A DNA stretch of 49,808 nucleotides from Pseudomonadota bacterium. GTDB lineage: Bacteria; Pseudomonadota; Gammaproteobacteria; Burkholderiales; Burkholderiaceae_C. Under the pieces are notes generated by a model. That model saw only the letters and a program-made list of their open reading frames with translations, was not told the origin of the DNA and searched no databases. Made by a program: the position numbers and the translations under genes. The stretch spans positions 1,672 to 51,479 of the forward strand of contig JAKCDM010000010.1 in assembly GCA_021841865.1 (NCBI GenBank). The letters are read 5' to 3'. Below, piece by piece: positions 32,761 to 40,880 of this stretch; within the stretch, counting starts at the first letter, position 1; every line of letters begins with the position of its first letter.

Positions 32761-35700
32761 TCAACGAAAACTGCGTACCTCGGTGCGCAGGCGCCCGAGC
32801 AGCGGCGTGAGATCGAACAGCCGCTCGGCCAGCAGGCTGCCCACGCGACCGTCGCTCTGCCAGCGCCCGGCCACCGCCAGCAGGCGCGCGTGCACCAGCA
32901 CCTGGCGCTGGCGCTCGCGCAGGCTTTTCCAGCAGATCACCTGCACCACCCCGGTCTCGTCCTCCAGCGACACGAAGGTCGTGCCGCGCGCCGTCTCCGG
33001 CTGCTGGCGCAGCGTGACCAGGCCGCAGGCACGGGCAAGCGCGCCGTCGGGCAGGGCGCCCAGTTGCGCCGCCGACAGCCAGCGCGCATGCAGGCGCGGG
33101 CGCAGCAGCTCCAGCGGATGCCGGCGCAGGCTCAGGCCCGTCGCGGCGTGATCGAACACCACGTCCTCGCCTTCGGGCGGAGCCTGCAGGTCGAGCTCCG
33201 GCTCGCTCGCCACGGCCTGGCGCAGCAACGGCGGCAACGCATGCACCGCGGCGGCCTGCCAGACCTGCCGGCGCCGGTGCCCGGCCAGCGAGCGCAGCGC
33301 GTCGGCGCCGGCCAGCAGGCGCATGTCGGCCCCGGCCAGCCCGGCGCGGCGCACCAGGTCGGCGATGTCGACATAGGCGCCCGCCTCGCGCTCGCGAGCG
33401 ATGCGCAGCGCGCTGTCGCGCCGCAAGCCGCGCACAAGGCGCAGCCCCAGGCGCACCGCGCCTGCCTGCAGCGTGCAATCCCAGTCGCTGCATTGCACGT
33501 CCACGGGCAGCACCCGCACACCATGGCGCCGCGCATCCTGCACCAGTTGCGACGGTGTGTAGAAACCCAGCGGCTGGCTGTTGAGCATGGCGGCCAGGAA
33601 CTCGGCCGGATGGTGGCACTTGATCCACGCGCTGGCATAGACCAGCAGGGCGAAGGACGCGGCATGGCTTTCGGGAAAGCCGTATTCGGAAAAGCCCTGT
33701 ACCTGGGAAAAGATCTGTTCGGCGAAGGCGGGGTCGTAGCCGCGCTCGACCATGCCGCCGACCAGACGCTCGCGCCACACCTGCAGCGAGCCCTTGCGGC
33801 GCCACGCGGCCATCGCGCGCCGCAGACCGTCGGCCTGGCCGGGGCTGAACCCGGCGGCCAGCATGCTGATCTGCATCACCTGCTCCTGGAACACCGGCAC
33901 GCCCAGCGTGCGCTCCAGAGCCTGGCGCAGCGCCGGGCCGGGATAGTGCACCGGCTCCAGGCCCTGGCGCCGGCGCAGGTACGGGTGCACCATGCCACCC
34001 TGGATGGGCCCCGGGCGCACGATGGCCACCTCCACCACCAGGTCGTAGAAACAACGCGGGCGAAGGCGCGGCAGCATGTTCTGCTGCGCGCGCGACTCGA
34101 CCTGGAACACCCCGACCGAATCGGCCGCGCACAGCATGTCGTAGGTGGCGGAGTCCTCGGCCGGGATGTCCTGCATCGCGAACGGCACGGCGCGCGTGCG
34201 CCCGATCAGTTCCAGCGACTTGCGGATCGCCGTCAGCATGCCCAGCGCCAGCACGTCGACCTTGAGCATGCCCATCGCGTCGAGATCGTCCTTGTCCCAT
34301 TCGATCACGGTGCGCCCGGGCATCGCCGCGTTCTCGATCGGCACCAGGTCGTGCAGCGCGTCTCCGGTGAGCACGAAGCCGCCGGTGTGCTGCGACAGGT
34401 GTCGCGGGAACCCCAGCAGCTGGCGTACCAGGGCCATCCACTGTCGCACCGAAAGCTCCCGTGGGTCGAGGCCGGCTTCGCGCAGGCGCTCGGCGGCGAC
34501 GCCGCGGCCATCCCACCAGTGCACGTTGCGCGCCAGGCGTTCGACCACTTCAGGACAGTGACCCAGCGCCTTGCCGACATCGCGGATCGCGCTGCGCGGG
34601 CGGTAGCTGATCACGCTGGCGGTCAGCGCGGCGCGCTCGCGTCCGTACTTGGAGTACAGGTACTGGATCACCTCCTCGCGACGCTCGTGCTCGAAGTCGA
34701 TGTCGATATCCGGCGGCTCGTTGCGCTCGCGGCTGATGAATCGCTCGAACAGCACCTGCATGCGCGCGGGGTCGACCTCGGTCACCCCCAGGCACCAGCA
34801 CACCACGCTGTTGGCCGCCGAGCCGCGCCCCTGGCACAGGATGCCGCGCGAGCGCGCGAAGCCGACGATGTCGTCGACGGTCAGGAAGTAATGCGCATAG
34901 CCGAGCTCGGCGATCAGCGCCAGCTCATGCTCGATGAGCTGGCGCATCGCCGCGTCGGGGCCGCCGCTCCAGCGCCGCTGCGCGCCCTCGTACACCCGCC
35001 GGCGCAGGTAGGCGTCGGCGTCCATGCCCGCCGGCACCACCTCGCGCGGATAGTTGTAGCGCAGTTCGTCGAGCGAGAACGTGCACTCTCGCGCCAGGCG
35101 CGCCGCCGCGTCGAGCAGCCCGGGCTCGTAGCGCCGCAGCAAGCGCGGCAGGTCCTGCAGGCAGCGCTCGGCATTGGGCTGCAGCTGCAGGCCGCATTGC
35201 GCCAGCGGACGCCGCAGGCGAATCGCGCACAGCGTGTCGTGCAGCGGCTGGCGCGAAGCCACGTGCATCTGCACGTCCGGACAGGCGACCAGACCCGCGC
35301 CGCCATCGCGCGACAGCTCGCGCAGGCGCTGCAGCCAGCGTGCGTCGTCGAGCTCGCGATGCAGCTCGACGCCCAGCCAGAGCCTGTCGCCAAGATGCCT
35401 GCGCAGCAGGTCGGTCCAGGCCCGCAGCTGCTCGTCGCCGGCCCGGCGCGGCAGGCACAGCACTCCCAGGCAGGCTCCGGCGTCGAGCAGCCGCAGTCCT
35501 TGCAGATCCAGCCGGTAGCTGCCCTTGGGAGATGCGCGGCGCAACGCGGTGATGAAACGGCACAGCGCGGAGTAGTCGGCCCGGTGCCGTGCCAGCAGCA
35601 CCAGCACCGCGTCGTGCGCGGCATCGAGCTGCAGACGGAACTGGCTTCCCACCACCAGGTGCAGGCCGACCTCGCGCGCCGCCACATGCGCCCGCACCAC

Positions 35701-35922
35701 GCCGGCCAGCGAACATTCGTCGCACAGCGCAAGCGCCTGGTAGCCCAGCTCGCCGGCTCGGCGCACCAGTTCCTCCGGGTGGCTGGCGCCTCGCAGGAAG
35801 CTGAAATTCGACATGCAGCGCAACGCCGCATGCGCGGTCGCGGCGCCCGGGTCGGCGGGACCGGGCATCGTGGAGAACAGGGGCATCGTGGAGCGCGCGC
35901 AGAGGCCGGACGAAAAGGACAT
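32761..35922 (-). CDS. dnaE2: Error-prone DNA polymerase III alpha subunit DnaE2 (ImuC)
   Basis: 1053 residues, the normal length. The N-terminal PHP domain begins RCMSNFSFLRGASHPEEL. The polymerase catalytic Asp residues lie in PPDIDIDFEHERREEV (about residue 405), and VGVFQVESRAQQNMLP is the next conserved block. A helix-hairpin-helix and an OB-fold (GLVTLRQQPETARGTTFVSLED, core LVTLRQQP) lie in the C-terminal third. It performs translesion synthesis after DNA damage. Transcribed with imuB and imuA; its start comes six bases after the imuB stop. A LexA box lies before imuA. Confidence 0.95.
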   Translation of the reverse strand: MSFSSGLCARSTMPLFSTMPGPADPGAATAHAALRCMSNFSFLRGASHPEELVRRAGELGYQALALCDECSLAGVVRAHVAAREVGLHLVVGSQFRLQLDAAHDAVLVLLARHRADYSALCRFITALRRASPKGSYRLDLQGLRLLDAGACLGVLCLPRRAGDEQLRAWTDLLRRHLGDRLWLGVELHRELDDARWLQRLRELSRDGGAGLVACPDVQMHVASRQPLHDTLCAIRLRRPLAQCGLQLQPNAERCLQDLPRLLRRYEPGLLDAAARLARECTFSLDELRYNYPREVVPAGMDADAYLRRRVYEGAQRRWSGGPDAAMRQLIEHELALIAELGYAHYFLTVDDIVGFARSRGILCQGRGSAANSVVCWCLGVTEVDPARMQVLFERFISRERNEPPDIDIDFEHERREEVIQYLYSKYGRERAALTASVISYRPRSAIRDVGKALGHCPEVVERLARNVHWWDGRGVAAERLREAGLDPRELSVRQWMALVRQLLGFPRHLSQHTGGFVLTGDALHDLVPIENAAMPGRTVIEWDKDDLDAMGMLKVDVLALGMLTAIRKSLELIGRTRAVPFAMQDIPAEDSATYDMLCAADSVGVFQVESRAQQNMLPRLRPRCFYDLVVEVAIVRPGPIQGGMVHPYLRRRQGLEPVHYPGPALRQALERTLGVPVFQEQVMQISMLAAGFSPGQADGLRRAMAAWRRKGSLQVWRERLVGGMVERGYDPAFAEQIFSQVQGFSEYGFPESHAASFALLVYASAWIKCHHPAEFLAAMLNSQPLGFYTPSQLVQDARRHGVRVLPVDVQCSDWDCTLQAGAVRLGLRLVRGLRRDSALRIAREREAGAYVDIADLVRRAGLAGADMRLLAGADALRSLAGHRRRQVWQAAAVHALPPLLRQAVASEPELDLQAPPEGEDVVFDHAATGLSLRRHPLELLRPRLHARWLSAAQLGALPDGALARACGLVTLRQQPETARGTTFVSLEDETGVVQVICWKSLRERQRQVLVHARLLAVAGRWQSDGRVGSLLAERLFDLTPLLGRLRTEVRSFR

Positions 35923-35928
35923 GCGCCG

Positions 35929-37272
35929 TCAGGCGAACACGCCATGCAGGAACCACGCGGGACGCTGTCCGCGGGCGCGGCTGCGAAACACCCACAGCAG
36001 GCCGCCGTGCGCATGCGCGGCCACCCAGTAATCGCGTGCCACGTGGTGCGTGCCGCCGGCACCGTCGCTCTGCCACCAGCCCGCCTCGATGCGCTGGGGC
36101 CCCAGCAGCAGTTGCAGCTCGCCATGCCACAGCGGGCGCCCGTCGCGGCAGGCCAGCGGCTGCGGCTGGTCCAGCAGGAAGGCCGGGCGCGCGCCCATTC
36201 CCCCCGGCGGCACCGGCACGCCGCCCGCCGCCGGCTCGTCGAAGGCTCGCCAGGCCTGCGCCCCTTCGGGCCGGTGCTCGGCAAGCACGCTGCCCTGCAG
36301 CACCTGCTGCGCCCCCAGGCGGGCGGCCACGCGCTGCAGCGCCAGCATCCATTCGCGCTGCGCCTGCGCGTCATCCCCGGCTTGCGCCGGCAAGGCCCCG
36401 GCGAGCAGGCTGGCGCTGCCTGGCGCCAGTTGCTGCATATGCAGCAACTCGAGCTCCAGCTCGAGAGCCGGCGCGACCAGGCGCACATGCGCGAGATGCT
36501 CGCCGAGCAGGCGCGCGAGCTGCTCGGCGCTGCGCAGGGGCAACGCGCTGCGCAATTCCAGTTGCCCGCCATCGGGGCGCGCAGCCGGGCTGTCGCCGCG
36601 CCAGCGCAGCGACAAGGCGGTGGCTCCGGCCTGGCGCGCGCCGAGCCAGCCCTCGAGCTGCAGCAGCAGGCGCCGGGCCCCGAACAACAGCGCCGCGGCG
36701 TCCTCCACGCGTGCCGGAAGTTCCAGGCGCGCCACGAAACGCTCGGGAAGCGCGAACCAGGCCGGGTGCTCGACGGCATCGCCATAGGCCTGGTCGAGCT
36801 GCAGCAGCAGGCGCGCGCCGCAACGCCCGGCCAGCCCGGCACGCGGCAGGCGTCGCACGTCGCCCAGGCTGCGGCAGCCCAGGCGCTGCAGCAGTTGCGC
36901 GTGCTCGGCCACCGCGTCCAGGCATTGCAGCGGAAGGGCGTCGAGCGAGCTCGCCAGTTCGCGCGGCGGCCCCGAAGTGCGCCCGGCGCGCGCCAGCGCC
37001 AGCGCCCCCTGCCCGGTGGCGGCCCAGGCCTGCGCGCGGGCACCGAGCTCGGCCGCCTGCGCACGCACGCGCCGTCGCAGCGCGGCCAGCCCGCCGAACA
37101 GGCGCAGGCTGTGCTCGAGCTCGAGCAGCACCGCTCGTTCCAGCAGCGCTACGCGCGGTGTGAACTGCAAGCCCCATACGGCCAGCGCCCGTGCCACCTG
37201 CGCGGCTGCCCGCGCTTCGTCGGGCGAAGCTGCGTCAGGCCACGTGCAACCCAGCAGTGCGACCCACAGCAT
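35929..37272 (-). CDS. imuB: ImuB, inactive Y-family polymerase-like mutasome protein
   Basis: 447 residues. MLWVALLGCTWP starts the Y-family-like fold, but the catalytic acidic residues of DinB are missing (LLELEHSLRLFGG stands where the DE pair should be). This is typical of ImuB, which acts as a bridge between DnaE2, ImuA and the beta clamp. A finger-like region and little-finger domain follow; the far C-terminus (HGGLLWVFRSRARGQRPAWFLHG, core LLWVFR) is the partner-binding tail. ATG 37272 has AGGAG upstream; it overlaps the imuA end by 38 bases. Confidence 0.9.
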   Translation of the reverse strand: MLWVALLGCTWPDAASPDEARAAAQVARALAVWGLQFTPRVALLERAVLLELEHSLRLFGGLAALRRRVRAQAAELGARAQAWAATGQGALALARAGRTSGPPRELASSLDALPLQCLDAVAEHAQLLQRLGCRSLGDVRRLPRAGLAGRCGARLLLQLDQAYGDAVEHPAWFALPERFVARLELPARVEDAAALLFGARRLLLQLEGWLGARQAGATALSLRWRGDSPAARPDGGQLELRSALPLRSAEQLARLLGEHLAHVRLVAPALELELELLHMQQLAPGSASLLAGALPAQAGDDAQAQREWMLALQRVAARLGAQQVLQGSVLAEHRPEGAQAWRAFDEPAAGGVPVPPGGMGARPAFLLDQPQPLACRDGRPLWHGELQLLLGPQRIEAGWWQSDGAGGTHHVARDYWVAAHAHGGLLWVFRSRARGQRPAWFLHGVFA

Positions 37273-38005
37273 GCCGAGGCTCTCCTGGAGAATGCAACGC
37301 AGTGGCGCCCTGCGCGGGCGCGACGGGGAGGGCCGCCTGCAATCCGCCCGGGATGGACGCCAGGCGCAACTCGTGCTCATGTGCCGGGCCGCGGCGCTTG
37401 AGCAGGCGCACTCGCAATTCCCACGGCGAACCGGGCTGCGCGTGCACGCGCAGCGGAGCGGCCGAGGACTCGCTGCGCGACTGCTCGGGGCGCACGGCGA
37501 ACAGCAGGCCGCGCCCGCCTTGCGCGTGCGCATGCAGTCGCCGCAGGGCCTCGGCGCGACACGCGGGCAGCCACACCAGCAGCGCGGCCGCGCTGCCGGC
37601 GCGCAACACCTGCTCGGCGGCCCACAGGCTTTGCGTGACCTCGCGGCTGCGCACCCACACCAGCCGCTCGGCAGCGATGCCCTGGCATTGCAAGCCGGGC
37701 AGGTACGGCACCGCGGGCGGCCCCACGAGCACCAGCGACGCGCCGCCGCGCAGGGCCTGGCCCAGCGCCGGCCCGAGCAGGCGCCACTCCAGCAACGGCA
37801 TGCGGGGAACCAGGATCTCGGTCAGGCTGCCGCAAGGCCAGCCGCCGCCGGGCAGTTCGGCGTCGAGCCGCGCCCAGCCGCTGCGCTGCACGGGGACGTC
37901 GACATGCCCGAGGTCGCTGCCGCGCCACACGCGGGTGGCCAGCGGCTCGGGCAGGGGCAGGCGGGCAGCGGTCATGGAGGACATGGCGATCAGCGGACTT
38001 CGCAT
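37235..38005 (-). CDS. imuA: ImuA, RecA-like mutasome protein
   Basis: 256 residues. RLDAELPGGGWPCGSLTEIL is the typical N-terminal block of ImuA; it resembles RecA/SulA-like proteins but has no clear P-loop. Later regions (VGPPAVPYLPGLQCQGI, SLWAAEQVLRAG) also match the family. With ImuB and DnaE2 it forms an SOS-induced translesion system. Start choice is weak: ATG 38005, 37984 and 37975 all lack a good ribosome site. A perfect LexA box lies 29 bases upstream of 38005. Confidence 0.88.
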   Translation of the reverse strand: MRSPLIAMSSMTAARLPLPEPLATRVWRGSDLGHVDVPVQRSGWARLDAELPGGGWPCGSLTEILVPRMPLLEWRLLGPALGQALRGGASLVLVGPPAVPYLPGLQCQGIAAERLVWVRSREVTQSLWAAEQVLRAGSAAALLVWLPACRAEALRRLHAHAQGGRGLLFAVRPEQSRSESSAAPLRVHAQPGSPWELRVRLLKRRGPAHEHELRLASIPGGLQAALPVAPAQGATALHSPGEPRHAVGRTAGLHVA

Positions 38006-38033
38006 CGGGTGGGAAGCGAAGCCTACCTAAAAA

Positions 38034-38049
38034 CTGTATGAAAATACAG
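38034..38049. promoter_or_regulatory. LexA (SOS) box
   Basis: CTGTAT-GAAA-ATACAG is a full match to CTGT-N8-ACAG, with two extra complementary pairs at each side of the spacer. It lies between imuA and the SRAP gene. LexA would block imuA-imuB-dnaE2 and may also control the SRAP gene. Confidence 0.9.
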
Positions 38050-38053
38050 TACC

Positions 38054-38203
38054 ATGAAGCCACCGGAGGCGAATGCGCCGGATGTCCGGCGCGCGTCGCG
38101 CGCCGTCTTTTGCTGGCGTCTATGCCTTGCTGGCGCCCTGGGACTTGCTGGCGCCCTGAACCTTATCGGCGCCCCATGCCTTCTCGGCGCCGCTTATGCT
38201 TGA
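38054..38203 (+). CDS. Possible 49-residue hydrophobic peptide next to the LexA box
   Basis: ATG 38054 to TGA 38201-38203 encodes 49 residues. A basic N-terminus (VRRASRAVFCWR) leads to one hydrophobic segment: CLAGALGLAGAL, NLIGAP, CLLGAAYA, a hexapeptide repeat xLxGAx built on the DNA repeat described separately. The frame stops six bases before the SRAP start at 38210. The ATG is only five bases after the LexA box and has no ribosome site, so translation would have to be leaderless or start from a different transcript. It may simply be chance in repeated DNA; no known homologue is recognised. Reported because SOS-induced short membrane peptides (such as TisB) exist elsewhere. Confidence 0.25.
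   Translation: MKPPEANAPDVRRASRAVFCWRLCLAGALGLAGALNLIGAPCLLGAAYA
38110..38198. repeat. Five degenerate 18-base direct repeats upstream of SRAP
   Basis: Units TTGCTGGCGTCTATGCC (17 bases), TTGCTGGCGCCCTGGGAC, TTGCTGGCGCCCTGAACC, TTATCGGCGCCCCATGCC and TTCTCGGCGCCGCTTATG start at 38110, 38127, 38145, 38163 and 38181. The shared core is YGGCGCC. They end just before the SRAP start. Confidence 0.75.
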
Positions 38204-38209
38204 CGCATC

Positions 38210-38890
38210 ATGTGTGGTCGCTTCGCCCTCTACAGCACGCCGGAGCGCATCGCCGCCAGTTTCGGCGCCGATGCGGGCGACCTTGCGTGGCCGGCGCGCT
38301 ACAACCTCGGCCCGCGCCAACTCGCGCCGGTGCTGCGCGTCGGCGGGGGGCGGCGGCTCCTGGAACGGATGCACTGGGGGCTGGTGCCTTCGTGGGCCAC
38401 CGGACCCGACATCGGCGCGCGCCTGTTCAACGCGCGCTGCGAGACCGCGCCCGACAAACCGGCGTTTCGCGCGGCCTTTCGCCATCGGCGCTGCGTGATC
38501 CCGGCCGACGGGTTCTATGAATGGAAACTGCTTCCCGACGGAACGCGCCAGCCCTGGTTCATCAGCCGCGCCGACGCCGGCCTGCTGGCGCTGGCCGGGC
38601 TGTGGGAGCACTGGAGCAGCCCGGACGGCGAGATCCTGGACAGCTTCACCATCCTGACCATGCAGGCCTGCGCCTGGATGCGGCCGCTGCACGAGCGCAT
38701 GCCGGTGATGCTCGACGGGCCGGAGTCGCTGGCCACGTGGCTGGACGAGGCCGCCCCGCGGCAACGCCTGACGGATCTGTTCGTCGCCCCCCCGGACGGC
38801 ACGCTGCGCGCGTGGCCGGTGACGCGAGCCGTGGGCCAGGTGCGCAACGACTCGCCGCAACTGGTCCGGCCGCTGCCGGACCCTGCCTGA
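38210..38890 (+). CDS. SRAP-domain protein (YedK/HMCES type)
   Basis: 226 residues. Catalytic Cys2 (MCGRF) becomes N-terminal after Met removal. NARCET (around 74-79), RRCVIPADGFYEW (around 93-105, catalytic Glu in YEW) and LHERMPVML with the active His complete the site. SRAP proteins form a stable thiazolidine crosslink with abasic sites in single-stranded DNA and so protect them from error-prone repair. Its position, divergent from the SOS mutasome with a LexA box between, fits that role. Confidence 0.93.
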   Translation: MCGRFALYSTPERIAASFGADAGDLAWPARYNLGPRQLAPVLRVGGGRRLLERMHWGLVPSWATGPDIGARLFNARCETAPDKPAFRAAFRHRRCVIPADGFYEWKLLPDGTRQPWFISRADAGLLALAGLWEHWSSPDGEILDSFTILTMQACAWMRPLHERMPVMLDGPESLATWLDEAAPRQRLTDLFVAPPDGTLRAWPVTRAVGQVRNDSPQLVRPLPDPA

Positions 38891-38891
38891 T

Positions 38892-39353
38892 TCAAAGCGG
38901 ATAGTCGGTGCGCTTGATCACGGTGCGCAACGCGAACAGGCTCTTGATCCGCAGCACATGCGGCAGGCGTGAAAGCTCGCGCTTGTGCACGCGCTCATAT
39001 TCCTGCGGGCTGGGTACCGCGATGCGCAGCAGGTAGTCGAAATCCCCCGCCATGAGCTGGCATTCGAGGATGTCGGGACAGGCCGCGGCGGCCTGCTCGA
39101 AAGCCGCCAGCGCCTCCTCGCTCTGCGACTGCAGCGTGACCTCGATGAACACCGTGCTCGCGCGGCCTACCGCCTGGGGATCGAGCAATGCCACATACCC
39201 GGCGATGATGCCCACCTTCTCCAGGCGCTGCACCCGGCGCAGGCATGCCGACGGGGAAAGCCCCACGCGTTCGGCCAGTTCGGTGTTGGCCATGCGCGCA
39301 TTGCCCTGAAGCAGGGACAGAATGCTGCGGTCAAAACGGTCGAGTTCGCTCAT
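38892..39353 (-). CDS. Lrp/AsnC-family regulator
   Basis: 153 residues. The winged helix (LDRFDRSILSLLQGNARMANTELAERVGLSPSACLRRVQRLEK, key parts ELAERVGLS and RRVQRLEK) and a C-terminal RAM domain (FDYLLRIAVPS, then EYERVHKRELSRLP) match Lrp/AldR/BkdR. It is divergent from alanine dehydrogenase, a common AldR/Lrp arrangement, so alanine-responsive control is likely. Confidence 0.9.
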   Translation of the reverse strand: MSELDRFDRSILSLLQGNARMANTELAERVGLSPSACLRRVQRLEKVGIIAGYVALLDPQAVGRASTVFIEVTLQSQSEEALAAFEQAAAACPDILECQLMAGDFDYLLRIAVPSPQEYERVHKRELSRLPHVLRIKSLFALRTVIKRTDYPL

Positions 39354-39474
39354 TCCATTGCCTCCGTTCGCATGCCGACAATTCTGCGCCGAACTCAGGG
39401 AACAAAACGTTGATCAATTGCACAAACGGACGGTTCCTGAACGTGATTTTGCAATCCCATGCGACGTCAAAGCC

Positions 39475-39506
39475 TTGACAATCTGTCACATGATTTTGTT
39501 CTGACA
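39475..39506 (+). promoter_or_regulatory. Possible ald promoter and regulator-binding site
   Basis: TTGACA (39475-39480) is a consensus -35; the -10 is not clear. TGTCA at 39484 and TGACA at 39502 are inverted arms around an A/T-rich centre. The divergent gap 39354-39532 is A/T-richer than its surroundings, as usual for Lrp sites. Confidence 0.35.
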
Positions 39507-39532
39507 CCCAAGGCTGCCAAGGAGTACGCATC

Positions 39533-40657
39533 ATGCTGATAGGAGTACCCAAGGAGATCAAGGTCCACGAATACCGCGTGGGCCTCACGCCCGAGGCCGT
39601 GCGCGAGCTGGTGCACCACGGCCACGAAGTCCTGGTGCAAAGCTCGGCCGGAATCGGAATCGGCGCCGACGACACCGCGTACGAGGCTGCCGGCGCGCGC
39701 ATCGCCGCCGATGCGCAGGCGGTGTTCGCGCAGGCCGACATGGTGGTCAAGGTCAAGGAACCGCAGCCCGGCGAATGCCGCCTGCTGCGGCCCGGGCAGG
39801 TGCTGTTCACCTACCTGCACCTGGCCCCGGACCCGCGGCAGACCGAGTTGCTGATGCAAAGCGGCTGCACCGCGATCGCCTACGAGACGGTCACCGACTC
39901 GCATGGACATCTGCCGCTGCTGGCGCCGATGAGCGAGGTGGCCGGGCGCATGGCCATCCAGGTCGGCGCGGTGGCGCTGCAAAAGGCCAGCGGCGGGCGC
40001 GGGGTCCTGCTGGGCGGCGTGCCCGGCGTGGCGCCGGGCGACGTGCTGGTCATCGGCGGCGGCACCGTGGGCATGCACGCCGCGCGCATGGCCGTGGGCC
40101 TGGGCGCGCGCGTGACCGTGCTGGACAAGTCGCTGCAGCGCCTTCGCGAACTCGATGAGCTGTTCCAGGGGCGCGTGAGCACGCTGTACGCGACGCTGCA
40201 CAGCCTCGAGACGACGGTGGTGCAGGCGGACCTGGTGATCGGCGCGGTGCTGGTGCCGGGAGCCGCCGCGCCGAAGCTGATCCACCACGACATGCTGCCG
40301 CGCATGCGCCCCGGCGCGGTGGTGGTCGACGTGGCCATCGACCAGGGAGGGTGTTTCGAGACCTCGCGCCCCACGACCCACGACGAACCCACCTACATCG
40401 AATCCGGGGTGGTGCATTACTGCGTGGCCAACATGCCCGGGGCGGTGGCCCGCTCGTCGACCTACGCGCTCAACAACGCCACGCTGCCCTTCGTGCTGAC
40501 CCTGGCGGACAAGGGCTGGCGCCGCGCCTGCGCCGAGGACCCGCACCTGCTGGCCGGCTTGAACGTGCACCGGGGGCAGGTCACCTATGCCGCGGTGGCC
40601 CAGGCGCTGGAGCTGCCCTACATCACGGCGTCGCAGGCCTTGAGCCTGCCGCAGTGA
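39533..40657 (+). CDS. ald: Alanine dehydrogenase
   Basis: 374 residues, the family length. [23 protein letters not shown] is the N-terminus (core [14 protein letters not shown]). VVKVKEPQ has the substrate Lys, FTYLHLAPD the catalytic His and [22 protein letters not shown] the NAD site (core GGGTVG). It converts L-alanine to pyruvate and ammonium with NAD. AAGGAG lies nine bases upstream of ATG 39533. The divergent Lrp-type gene probably controls it. Confidence 0.95.
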   Translation: MLIGVPKEIKVHEYRVGLTPEAVRELVHHGHEVLVQSSAGIGIGADDTAYEAAGARIAADAQAVFAQADMVVKVKEPQPGECRLLRPGQVLFTYLHLAPDPRQTELLMQSGCTAIAYETVTDSHGHLPLLAPMSEVAGRMAIQVGAVALQKASGGRGVLLGGVPGVAPGDVLVIGGGTVGMHAARMAVGLGARVTVLDKSLQRLRELDELFQGRVSTLYATLHSLETTVVQADLVIGAVLVPGAAAPKLIHHDMLPRMRPGAVVVDVAIDQGGCFETSRPTTHDEPTYIESGVVHYCVANMPGAVARSSTYALNNATLPFVLTLADKGWRRACAEDPHLLAGLNVHRGQVTYAAVAQALELPYITASQALSLPQ

Positions 40658-40695
40658 GTCCGGCGCCGGCGGCCCCGACGCCGGAGGCCACCGGT

Positions 40696-40733
40696 CCCGC
40701 GCCAGCCGCCTGCTAACGGGCGGCTGGCGCGGG
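40696..40733 (+). terminator. Strong 15-bp hairpin after alanine dehydrogenase
   Basis: CCCGCGCCAGCCGCC (40696-40710) pairs perfectly with 40719-40733 around an 8-base loop. It lies about 40 bases after the ald stop. The T-rich patch (TTCTTTT) is about 20 bases further on, so it may not be a classical intrinsic terminator. Confidence 0.55.
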
Positions 40734-40880
40734 GCTCACTCGATGGTTGGATTCTTTTCGCGTCACCGCCGATACGATTGATCTCATTCAGGGAGTCCGG
40801 ACACCGCCAGCAGGATCCGAGCGGTGCTGATGCCAGGCCACGACGTGGCCGCCGTATGCCGTGACGCTGGAGAGACTCCC

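Noticed and set aside
32518-37401. Very long plus-strand open frame of 1627 codons
   Set aside because: It runs opposite dnaE2 and imuB, which have full motifs. Long antisense frames arise from strong GC3 bias; the product is rich in Arg/Gln/His without motifs.
38110-38198. Repeats considered as a CRISPR array
   Set aside because: The 18-base units are directly adjacent with no spacers and no cas genes are near.
38120-38860. Minus-strand frame reaching into the 18-base repeats (GASKSQGASKA end)
   Set aside because: It is antisense to the SRAP gene, which has all catalytic residues; its repeats merely reflect the DNA repeats.
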